20,214 nucleotides of DNA, from contig DATKDU010000200.1 of assembly GCA_035512595.1 (NCBI GenBank), positions 1 through 20,214 of the forward strand. Reading direction: 5' to 3'. Below, piece by piece: positions 1 through 7,386 of this stretch (its first letter is position 1; the number at the start of each line of letters is the position of its first letter). Position numbers and translations under genes: made by a program. This stretch comes from DATKDU01 sp035512595 (lineage in GTDB: Bacteria > Planctomycetota > Planctomycetia > Pirellulales > Pirellulaceae). The notes beneath the pieces are model-generated. The model was not told the origin of the DNA. It did not search any database and saw only the letters and a program-made list of their open reading frames with translations.

Positions 1-127
1 CGGGACGCATTGACACGCGGCGCGGTCGTCGGGTACAAGTCCGCGTCATTTTCCCGATTCGCAGCGGGTAAAGGCGCGCGAGCCTGCGCGCCTGGGGAAA
101 GAACACACGATCAAGGACGATCGTTCG
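1..127. other. Upstream region of the cluster, no gene recognised
   Basis: No convincing gene end, promoter or terminator was recognised in these 127 bases. The last part carries an AAGGA Shine-Dalgarno-like element at 113-117 that serves the ATG at 128. The left part could be the 3' end of a preceding gene or plain intergenic DNA; the window is too short to decide. Confidence 0.4.
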
Positions 128-2689
128 ATGGCCGAACCACATCCGCCGGAACAAGGCGGCGCGACGATGCCGCGCCGTGGCTGGACCAGCCGCCTGCTGG
201 ACGGCCGCTCGCTATTGCGCGCCGCCATCGGCTGGATGCGGAGCCACCCGCGCGTGGCGATTGCCGGCGGAGCGGGATTGCTGGCCGCTGGTATCGGCGT
301 TTGGGCGATCGTGGCTTTAGTCTTTCCGCCGGCAGCCGATTCGCACGCCAGCCTGGCGGCGGCCCTGGATCTGATGCAATCGGGCAAGATCGAGGCGGCG
401 CGCTCGATGGCGGCCGAGCTCCGCGGCCGGGAACAGATTTCGTACGCCGACCGCGGCGCGGTGCTGTTCATTCTGGGAAGTGCCGCGGCGGGCGATGCCG
501 AGGTACACACCAGCGTGGGGGAACAACGGGTCCTGTTTCTCGTCGCCTCGCGTTATCTGGAAGAGGCGCGGCTGTGCGGATTCCCCGCGGGAAAAGAGGC
601 GGAGGGACTCGCGCTGCTGGGCGAGAGCCTGGTACACTCCGGCCGGCCCAACGAGGCGCTGCCGATCCTCAAGCAGGCGCTGGCGGTCAATCCCCAGCGG
701 CAGCGGGAGATCTACGAGCTGTTGATTCAGGCGGCGCTGGAGGCACAGCCTCCGCAGCCGAAGCTGGCGCTGGACTTTAGCCGGCGCTACCTGGCGACCG
801 CCGGATTGACCCCCGAGCAGCGCGACCGGGGCCGCTTGCAGCAAGGGGAAATCCACCTCCTGCTGGGGGACCTCCCTGGCGGACGAACCGCCCTGTCGGA
901 CATCCGGCAACCATCGACCGTGTATATCCCCGCCCAGTTGCTGCTGGTGCGGATGCTGCTGGTGGAAGTGGATCGAGAGGCCCAGACGCGCGGGCCCGAC
1001 CAGCCGCTGCCGGCCGAGGTACACGATGCGCTGGCGGCGGCGCTTGGGGCGCTGGAAGAACTCGACCGAGCACGGCAGCTCGACAGCGAGCTGCGCGCGC
1101 AAGCGCAGCTCCTGGCGGCCATGTGCTACGCCCGCTTGGACGAGCAGGGGAAGGCCATTGGATTGTTCGTTCGCATCCGGCGGGCCCACGTCGGCAGCCC
1201 GCTGGCGCTGGCGGCGGCAATCTTCGAGGCGGACATGCACCTGGCCAGCGGGCGATCGGACGAGGCCCTGAAGATTTACGAGCGGGCGATCCAAAGCGCC
1301 ACGGCCGCCGCCATCGAAAAGAACCCCTGGCTGCCGCGGAGCGCGCTGGAAAATCAGTTGTCCGCGGCCTTTCACCACTTTGTGGAGCGGCGCGAGTACG
1401 CGCGGGCCGTCGATCTGGCGCGCGTCCTCCCGCCGCTGCTCGATGAGACGCTGTCCTACCAGTGGCGGGCCCAAGCGCAACACAGTTGGGCCGAACAGCT
1501 CCTGGCGCAGGCCGCCGGGCAGCCGCTCGCCGCCGGCGAGGCCCTTCGCTCCGAGGCCCGGATGCACTTTCGCCAGGCCGGTGCGGATTACGAGCGGCTG
1601 GCCGAGCTGCGGATCATGACCCGCAACTACCTGGACGACCTGTCCCGCAGCGCCAGCGACTATCTGGCGGGGCAGGGCTACGTCCAGGCGGTGGGCGTCT
1701 TCCGCCGCTTCCTCAAGTCCGATCCGCAGGATGGGCGGGCCGAAGCGCTGACCGGACTGGGGGAGGCCCTGCTGGCGATTGGCCAGGCCGACGCCGCCTT
1801 GACGGCCCTCGATCAGTGCGGCCGTTCGTTCCCGCGACATCCGGCCAGCTACAAGGCGCGGTACGTGGCCAGCCTGGCACGATTGGAACAGGGAAACCTC
1901 GACGAAGCCCGCAAGCTGCTCGTGGACAATCTCTACAACCATTCGCTGACGCCCGACAGCGCCGAATGGCGCGACTCGCTGTTCGCCCTGGGCAAGCTCC
2001 GCTGGCGCGAGGGGACCGAAGGGCTGACGCGCAGCCGCAGTGCCGGTGGGCAAGGGGCCGGTGCGGCCGGCGGCAACGAGCTGGGCGAGCTGGAGCGGGC
2101 CGATGGCGCATTTCAGGAAGCCATTCGTCTGCTCGACGAGGCCGTCCGCCGCTATCCGCGGGCGGCACAAACCACCGAGGCCCGCTACCTGCTGGCCGAT
2201 TCGCACCGGCAGGCCGCGAACTGGCCCCGCCAGCGGCTCGATGCCGTGGCGATCGAAGCCTCCAAAGCGCCGCTGGTGCGGCAAATGCAGGAGGAGCTCG
2301 ACGCGGCGGTGAAGGAGTTCAGCGCCCTGATCGCCGAGCTGGGGAACGATCGCGACGGACGGGGGCAGAGCCCGCTATCGCAGACGATCCTTCGCAACTC
2401 TTACTTTGGCCGGGCGGACACGCTGTTTGACATGGGGCGCTACGACGAGGCGGCCGAGGCCTACTCCGCCGCCACCAACCGCTACCAGAACGAACCGGAG
2501 TCCCTTTCGGCCTACGTGCAGATTGCCGCTTGCTACCGCCGGCAGGATCGGCAGAGCGAGGCCCGCGGCACGCTGGAGCAGGCGCGGCTGGTCTTGGCGC
2601 GGATTCGCAAGGATGCCGACTTTCGCCGCACCACGCCCTATTCGCGCGATGAATGGAACAACCTCCTGACCTGGCTGAGCGCCCTGTAG
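128..2689 (+). CDS. Membrane-anchored tetratricopeptide-repeat (TPR) protein
   Basis: This 853-residue protein has a short basic N-terminus, one hydrophobic segment at about residues 43-66, and then a long Ala/Leu/Arg-rich helical region. The helical region carries repeated TPR-like units such as LVHSGRPNEALPILKQAL, MHLASGRSDEALKIYERAI and TLFDMGRYDEAAEAYSAA, so most of the protein probably lies in the periplasm as a protein-binding solenoid. The start at 128 has AAGGA ten bases upstream; the internal ATG at 167 (MPRRGW) is an alternative. It ends 17 bp before the FlgN-like gene and so probably heads the flagellar transcript, but no flagellar role can be read from the sequence. It could instead be a general envelope-assembly scaffold. 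The TPR and membrane-anchor assignment is solid; the function is unknown. Confidence 0.85.
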   Translation: MAEPHPPEQGGATMPRRGWTSRLLDGRSLLRAAIGWMRSHPRVAIAGGAGLLAAGIGVWAIVALVFPPAADSHASLAAALDLMQSGKIEAARSMAAELRGREQISYADRGAVLFILGSAAAGDAEVHTSVGEQRVLFLVASRYLEEARLCGFPAGKEAEGLALLGESLVHSGRPNEALPILKQALAVNPQRQREIYELLIQAALEAQPPQPKLALDFSRRYLATAGLTPEQRDRGRLQQGEIHLLLGDLPGGRTALSDIRQPSTVYIPAQLLLVRMLLVEVDREAQTRGPDQPLPAEVHDALAAALGALEELDRARQLDSELRAQAQLLAAMCYARLDEQGKAIGLFVRIRRAHVGSPLALAAAIFEADMHLASGRSDEALKIYERAIQSATAAAIEKNPWLPRSALENQLSAAFHHFVERREYARAVDLARVLPPLLDETLSYQWRAQAQHSWAEQLLAQAAGQPLAAGEALRSEARMHFRQAGADYERLAELRIMTRNYLDDLSRSASDYLAGQGYVQAVGVFRRFLKSDPQDGRAEALTGLGEALLAIGQADAALTALDQCGRSFPRHPASYKARYVASLARLEQGNLDEARKLLVDNLYNHSLTPDSAEWRDSLFALGKLRWREGTEGLTRSRSAGGQGAGAAGGNELGELERADGAFQEAIRLLDEAVRRYPRAAQTTEARYLLADSHRQAANWPRQRLDAVAIEASKAPLVRQMQEELDAAVKEFSALIAELGNDRDGRGQSPLSQTILRNSYFGRADTLFDMGRYDEAAEAYSAATNRYQNEPESLSAYVQIAACYRRQDRQSEARGTLEQARLVLARIRKDADFRRTTPYSRDEWNNLLTWLSAL

Positions 2690-2706
2690 CCAGCCACGAA
2701 TGATCC

Positions 2707-3162
2707 ATGACCATGACCGACACCAACCAACTGGCCTCTCTGGTGCAGCGGAAGCTGCAAGTTCTGACGCTCCTGGCGCGCCTGGGCGAGCAGCAATTGG
2801 CGGTCATCGACGGCGGCGACATGGGCCTGTTGATGAAGCTGCTCGCGGCCAAGCAGGCGCTGCTGGTGCAGCTTCAGGAGCTGGAAAAACAGCTCGACCC
2901 GTTTCGCGCGGACGATCCCGAATCGCGAACGTGGGCCAGCAGCCAGGCCCGCGCGGAGTGCCAGCGCCAGGCCAGCGAGTGCAACCAGCGGCTGACCGAA
3001 GTCGTGCAGCTCGAACAGCAAGCGGAACGGCAGATGGTGCTGCGGCGCGACAGTGCCGCGGCCCGCTTGCAAGGCGTCCACAGCGCGGCCGAGGCCAGCG
3101 GCGCCTACACGGCCGCTGCGATCGATTCGCGTTCCCGACCCACTTTGTGCGACGAGAGTTAA
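2707..3162 (+). CDS. flgN: FlgN-like flagellar secretion chaperone
   Basis: The 151-residue product is almost entirely helical and Gln/Leu-rich. It has features typical of FlgN-type chaperones: an N-terminal helix, a central block LLMKLLAAKQALLVQLQELE, then PFRADDPESRTW and a Cys-containing helix with NQRLTEVVQLEQQAERQM. FlgN proteins bind the hook-filament junction proteins FlgK and FlgL in the cytoplasm and deliver them to the export gate. Recognition here rests on the overall pattern and on the place just ahead of a flagellar two-component pair, not on a diagnostic motif. A general helical FliT-like chaperone is the main alternative. The start at 2707 has a second in-frame ATG at 2713, and no clear Shine-Dalgarno sequence is visible. 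The stop is 2 bp before the histidine kinase start, which implies translational coupling. Confidence 0.7.
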   Translation: MTMTDTNQLASLVQRKLQVLTLLARLGEQQLAVIDGGDMGLLMKLLAAKQALLVQLQELEKQLDPFRADDPESRTWASSQARAECQRQASECNQRLTEVVQLEQQAERQMVLRRDSAAARLQGVHSAAEASGAYTAAAIDSRSRPTLCDES

Positions 3163-3164
3163 CG

Positions 3165-4078
3165 ATGGAAAAGACCCACTTGCGAATCTTTCCGGCGGAC
3201 GACGCTCCCCTCGATCCCACCGAGCCCTCGGCGCTCGTCGGCGACGCGGCGGCACTGGCCAGCCTCGATCTGCAGGCGATCCTCAAGGTCTGGAACGACG
3301 CCACCGACCGCTTGCAGCAGACGCACGAAACCTTGCGGGCGGAGGTTCGCCGGCTCAACGACGAGCTGGAGGTCAAAAACCGCGAGCTGGCCCGCAAGAA
3401 TCGGCTCGCCGACCTGGGGCAGATGGCCTCTCACATCGCCCACGAGGTCCGCAACTGCCTGGTGCCGATGAAGCTGTATCTCAGCCTCCTTCGCCGCCGC
3501 ATCGATGGGGACAGCGGCAGCCTGACGGTGCTGGAGCACATTGCGGCCGGATTTGCTGCGCTGGAGGCCACGGTCGGCGATCTGCTCAACTTCTCCGCCG
3601 ATCGCGAGCCGCAGTGCCGCGCCGTGGAGGTTCCCGAGCTGCTGCACGAGGTCTTTCAGTCGCTGGCCCCGCAGCTTGAAGCGCACCGGATCGTGGTCCA
3701 CGTCGATGCCACGCCGGGCATCACGGCGCTGGCCGACCGCGACATGCTCCGGCGGGCGATCGTCAACCTGGCGCTCAACGCGCTGGACGCCATGCCCCGC
3801 GGCGGCGAGCTCGTTGTCACCGCCTGCCGCTGCCACGGTGCGGTCGAAATCGAGGTCGCCGACAGCGGCCCCGGCATCGATCCCGCCGCCATGCACCGGC
3901 TGTTCGAGCCGTTCTTCACCACCAAGAGCGCCGGCACCGGCCTGGGGCTGGCCATCGTGGAACGGATCGTCGAGGCGCACCGCGGAGAAGTGGTCGTCGC
4001 CAATTGTCCCGAAGGAGGCGCCGCATTCACGCTCCGCATTCCCGAATCCCGTCCAAGCCGAGTTTGGAAGGCCGCCGC

Positions 4079-4082
<4 letters not shown>
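3165..4082 (+). CDS. flgS: Cytoplasmic sensor histidine kinase, FlgS/NtrB-like
   Basis: This 305-residue kinase has no membrane segment and no recognisable PAS or GAF domain. A coiled coil at about residues 45-85 leads straight into the H-box, with the phosphoacceptor His93 in ASHIAHEVRNCLVPMK. The catalytic ATP-binding domain shows the N-box NLALNALDAMPRGG (201-214), G1 DSGPGID (233-239), F-box FEPFFTTK (from 247) and G2 GTGLGLAIV (257-265). The usual Pro five residues after His (HEIRNPL) is Cys here, with a Pro at 101. It overlaps the sigma-54 regulator gene by ATGA at 4079-4082, so the two form a cognate pair. By analogy with FlgS/FlgR of epsilonproteobacteria, it probably phosphorylates that regulator in response to a cytoplasmic flagellar-assembly signal. 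The class is certain; the flagellar role is inferred from position. A longer start at 2700 was not chosen because it would overlap the whole chaperone gene. Confidence 0.9.
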
Positions 4083-5512
<1,430 letters not shown>

Positions 5513-5616
5513 AGCGGCAGTTTTTGCCGGTTCGCTCCGGCAGGAATTGCCCCGTCGCAGGAAAGGATTGCCGAGCGCAGGCTGGCCTTCCCAAACGACG
5601 CAGAGTGACTCGCTTT

Positions 5617-5634
5617 TGCCAATTGCGATTGGCA
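5617..5634. promoter_or_regulatory. Dyad TGCCAAT-N4-ATTGGCA, possible FlgR enhancer site
   Basis: This perfect 7-bp inverted repeat with a 4-bp centre lies about 85 bp upstream of the start predicted from the sigma-54 element at 5686-5700. That is a usual distance for an enhancer-binding-protein site. Three further TTGCC half-sites lie upstream at 5524, 5547 and 5568. The first three half-sites are 23 and 21 bp apart, close to two helical turns. Binding by the neighbouring activator is inference only. Confidence 0.45.
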
Positions 5635-5685
5635 GCGCGACTTACGGAGTTTTCCCGGATCGCGAATTCAACCGGCACCGGCAGC

Positions 5686-5700
5686 GGCACACGCGTTGCA
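5686..5700 (+). promoter_or_regulatory. Sigma-54 (-24/-12) promoter of the flgB operon
   Basis: GGCAC at 5686-5690 and TTGCA at 5696-5700 give the invariant GG-N10-GC spacing, against the consensus TGGCAC-N5-TTGCA. The start point is predicted near 5711, just ahead of the GAGG ribosome site at 5715-5718 and the flgB ATG at 5726. The element sits immediately downstream of a sigma-54 activator gene. The T before GG is replaced by C, so the match is strong but not complete. Confidence 0.75.
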
Positions 5701-5725
5701 AAGGACTTTCGCACGAGGCCAACTG

Positions 5726-6139
5726 ATGTTGCCCAGCTTGCTCGATTCCACGACCATCCCCGCCTTGGCGGAGACGATGCAGTTTGCCCAGGCTCGGCAC
5801 ACGGTCCTGGCGGGAAACCTGGCGAACATCCATGTTCCTGGCTACAAGACCCGGGACCTGTCGGTGGACGTGTTTCAAGAGCGGCTGAAGGAGGCGCTGG
5901 CGGCTGGAGGACCGAAGCAAGATCCACGGTCGCCGGGATTTGTCACCGGTGATGCGGACGATCCGATGCGCCGCGTGCGCGATTCGCTGACCAACATCCT
6001 GTACCACGACGAGACCAATATCGATCTGGAAAAACTGACAGCGGAAGTCAACAAGAACCAGTTTCTGCACAACTTTGCGCTCACCGTGATGACCGACCAG
6101 TTTCAGCTTTTGCAAACGGCAATCAGCGAACGGATTTAG
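5726..6139 (+). CDS. flgB: Flagellar basal-body rod protein FlgB
   Basis: This 137-residue proximal rod protein carries the rod-family N-terminal signature NLANIHVPGYK (31-41) and a C-terminal helix ending FALTVMTDQFQLLQTAISERI-like, both usual for FlgB, and its length is normal. FlgB is exported by the flagellar type III system and joins FlgC and FliE to form the rod section nearest the MS-ring. The ATG at 5726 has GAGG seven bases upstream. A TTG at 5696 in the same frame was not used because it falls inside the sigma-54 -12 element, upstream of the predicted transcript start. This is the first gene after that promoter and is followed by a palindromic repeat and flgC. Confidence 0.97.
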   Translation: MLPSLLDSTTIPALAETMQFAQARHTVLAGNLANIHVPGYKTRDLSVDVFQERLKEALAAGGPKQDPRSPGFVTGDADDPMRRVRDSLTNILYHDETNIDLEKLTAEVNKNQFLHNFALTVMTDQFQLLQTAISERI

Positions 6140-6194
6140 GTAGGACGGCCCTTCCGGGCCGTCCACGGCAGACGGCCTGGAAAGGCCGTCCTAC
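6140..6194. repeat. Two-hairpin REP-like palindrome between flgB and flgC
   Basis: The two halves are imperfect inverted copies of each other (GTAGGACGGCC and GGCCGTCCTAC at the outer ends). Each half is also a hairpin: GGACGGCCC-TTCC-GGGCCGTCC, then ACGGCC-TGGAAA-GGCCGT. The element starts one base after the flgB stop and ends just before the flgC ribosome site. With no T-tract, it looks like a repetitive extragenic palindrome, possibly an mRNA stabiliser, rather than a terminator. Confidence 0.8.
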
Positions 6195-6213
6195 GAGCAA
6201 GGAAAGGAATCCC

Positions 6214-6639
6214 ATGATCACCGCGCTCGACATCAGCACCAGCGCCCTCGTCGCTCAGCGGATCCGCCTGGACACGATCTCCAGCAACCTGGCGAATTTG
6301 TCGTCGATGCAAAGAAACGCCAACGGCGAAATGGAGCCGTACCAGGCGAAGTACGTGATGTTTCAGACCGACGAACAGCTCAGCACGTCGTACGGCGCTG
6401 CCGGCGTGAAGGTCGCGTCGATCGAAACCGAGCAGCACGAGCCCCTCTATCGCTGGCAGCCCGAGCATCCCTACGCGATCAAGGAGGGGCCGCGCAAAGG
6501 ATACGTCGCCTACCCCAGCGTCAACATGACCACCGAGTTCGTGGACGCGCTCGTCGCCACGCGGGCCTACGAAGCCAACCTGGGCGTCATGGAAATCACC
6601 AAGAACATGGCCCAGCAGACCCTCCGCATCCTCGCCTGA
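6214..6639 (+). CDS. flgC: Flagellar basal-body rod protein FlgC
   Basis: The 141-residue protein has the rod-family N-terminal block RLDTISSNLANL and the FlgC C-terminal signature GYVAYPSVNMTTEF with ATRAYEANLGVMEITK. The usual PNVN is PSVN here. Like FlgB, it is a proximal rod subunit exported by the type III apparatus. The start at 6214 follows a strong purine-rich AAGGAAAGGA site at 6199-6208. Length and motifs are normal for the family. The gene lies between flgB and fliE in the usual flgBC-fliE order. Confidence 0.97.
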   Translation: MITALDISTSALVAQRIRLDTISSNLANLSSMQRNANGEMEPYQAKYVMFQTDEQLSTSYGAAGVKVASIETEQHEPLYRWQPEHPYAIKEGPRKGYVAYPSVNMTTEFVDALVATRAYEANLGVMEITKNMAQQTLRILA

Positions 6640-6642
6640 CCT

Positions 6643-6675
6643 CATTCCGCACTCCGCACTCCGCACTCCGCATTC
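6643..6675 (+). repeat. CACTCCG heptamer array filling the flgC-fliE spacer
   Basis: The units read CATTCCG, CACTCCG three times, then a partial CATTC, with a period of 7 bp. The array takes up nearly the whole 38-bp gap between the flgC stop and the fliE ATG. It leaves no Shine-Dalgarno sequence for fliE. Confidence 0.92.
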
Positions 6676-6677
6676 AA

Positions 6678-6971
6678 ATGTCTCCCATCACCAGCCTTTC
6701 GCCAAGCCTCATCCCCCCCTCGCCGCCGGCACTCAATGCCGCGGCGCCAGAGCAGCCGTTCAAGAACGTGCTGATGGACGCCCTGCAGCACGTCAACCAG
6801 GTGCAGCACGACGCCGACCAGGCGGTGCAGCAGCTCATCACCGGCGAGGACGTCAATCCGGCCGAGGTGCTGACCTCGCTGCAAAAGGCGGACATGTCGT
6901 TCCGGCTGATGCTCCAGGTGCGGAACAAGCTGGTGCAAGCGTTTCAAGAAGTGAACAACATCCGCATTTAG
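6678..6971 (+). CDS. fliE: Flagellar hook-basal body protein FliE
   Basis: FliE joins the MS-ring to the proximal rod and is one of the first export substrates. The 97-residue product has a Pro-rich N-terminus, then the family's helical region: FKNVLMDALQHVNQ, a GEDVNPAEVLTSLQKADMSF block and QVRNKLVQAFQEV, ending in NNIRI instead of the usual MRMQV-type end. Length is normal. The start at 6678 directly follows a 7-bp repeat array and has no visible ribosome site, so initiation probably depends on coupling to flgC or on a leader that needs no Shine-Dalgarno pairing. A 415-bp repeat-rich gap follows before fliF. Confidence 0.95.
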   Translation: MSPITSLSPSLIPPSPPALNAAAPEQPFKNVLMDALQHVNQVQHDADQAVQQLITGEDVNPAEVLTSLQKADMSFRLMLQVRNKLVQAFQEVNNIRI

Positions 6972-6979
6972 AGGATCGA

Positions 6980-7014
6980 AAATCACAAATCACAAGCACC
7001 AAATTCCAAACAAT
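6980..7014 (+). repeat. Degenerate heptamer array (left arm of nested inverted module)
   Basis: The units read AAATCAC, AAATCAC, AAGCACC, AAATTCC, AAACAAT. Each is 7 bp and begins with AA. The next bases (GCTCAAT, GTGAA) continue the pattern. The opposite-strand array at 7337-7371 has the same kinds of unit and also ends in AAACAAT followed by GTGAA. Confidence 0.85.
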
Positions 7015-7078
7015 GCTCAATGTGAACAAGGAGAAATGCAATTGAGGAACCGGCGACAAATAGCTGCGGAATTCTCAC

Positions 7079-7103
7079 AAGCACCAAGCACCAACCAAAT
7101 TCC
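7079..7103 (+). repeat. Short AAGCACC heptamer array
   Basis: Two exact AAGCACC units are followed by AACC and AAATTCC. They are the same unit types as in the array at 6980-7014, so this is a partial extra copy in direct orientation. Confidence 0.75.
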
Positions 7104-7162
7104 AAGGGACCAAATGCGCTAGTGCCACAAGCTGTGCTGGGGCGACCTCATTCGTTTTTTGA

Positions 7163-7232
7163 CACAGAGGCTCGGAGGCACGAAGACACTTGTCCCTGCT
7201 GCTCTGTGCCTCCGTGCCTCGGCGCCTCTGTG
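7163..7232. repeat. CACAGAGG-type octamer hairpin
   Basis: The left arm has 8-bp units CACAGAGG, CTCGGAGG, CACGAAGA. The right arm (GTGCCTCCGTGCCTCGG, then CGCCTCTGTG) is its imperfect inverse, giving a stem of about 26 bp around a CTTGTCCCTGCTGC-like loop. A close relative lies at 17430-17520. Confidence 0.88.
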
Positions 7233-7336
7233 CAAGAAACGATCGACACCGCCATTGCGAAAGGGCCGCGCGCCGTACATATCGCTGAATGAGGAAATTG
7301 CTTTCCGTTCGATCCTGAATCATTGCGGGCTTTCAC

Positions 7337-7371
7337 ATTGTTTGAGATTTGATGCTTGGTACCTGGTGCTT
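7337..7371 (-). repeat. Degenerate heptamer array (right arm of nested inverted module)
   Basis: Read on the minus strand from 7371 down, the units are AAGCACC, AGGTACC, AAGCATC, AAATCTC, AAACAAT, then GTGAAAG. This is the inverted counterpart of 6980-7014. The array ends 15 bp before the fliF start. Confidence 0.85.
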
Positions 7372-7386
7372 TAAGCGCAGCGTCCT

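Larger units (their letters stand above)
6972..7386. other. 415-bp fliE-fliF intergenic region made largely of repeats
   Basis: No gene is supported here. The region holds a 7-bp-period array at 6980-7014, a second at 7079-7103, an 8-bp-period hairpin at 7163-7232 and a third 7-bp array in the opposite orientation at 7337-7371. GG-N10-GC patterns near 7106 and 7365 lack the TTGC and GGCAC contexts, so no sigma-54 promoter is called. No clear terminator is present, so fliF may be reached by read-through from flgB. Confidence 0.75.

Noticed and set aside
317..2284. Long minus-strand open frame (655 codons) opposite the TPR gene
   Set aside because: It is a shadow of the high-GC coding strand, rich in Arg, Gly and Pro, with no motif. 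The plus-strand frame has clear TPR units and a membrane anchor.
2700..3164. Upstream extension of the kinase frame to an ATG at 2700
   Set aside because: It would overlap the whole FlgN-like gene in another frame. The extra residues are low-complexity Arg/Gly/Ala, and the ATG at 3165 fits the 2-bp spacing.
5696..5725. TTG start for flgB at 5696
   Set aside because: It lies inside the predicted sigma-54 -12 element and upstream of the predicted transcript start; the ATG at 5726 has a good ribosome site and gives the normal length.
7098..7118. GG-N10-GC pattern near 7106 as a sigma-54 promoter for fliF
   Set aside because: Only the invariant dinucleotides match; GGCAC and TTGC are missing. 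The sequence is part of a heptamer array.
7175..7197. GGCACG followed by TTG near 7178-7191 as a sigma-54 promoter
   Set aside because: The spacing is two bases too long for GG-N10-GC, and the sequence belongs to the octamer hairpin.
7148..7374. Small open frames on both strands in the fliE-fliF gap
   Set aside because: They consist of translated repeat units of the octamer hairpin and heptamer arrays, with no ribosome site or protein-like composition.
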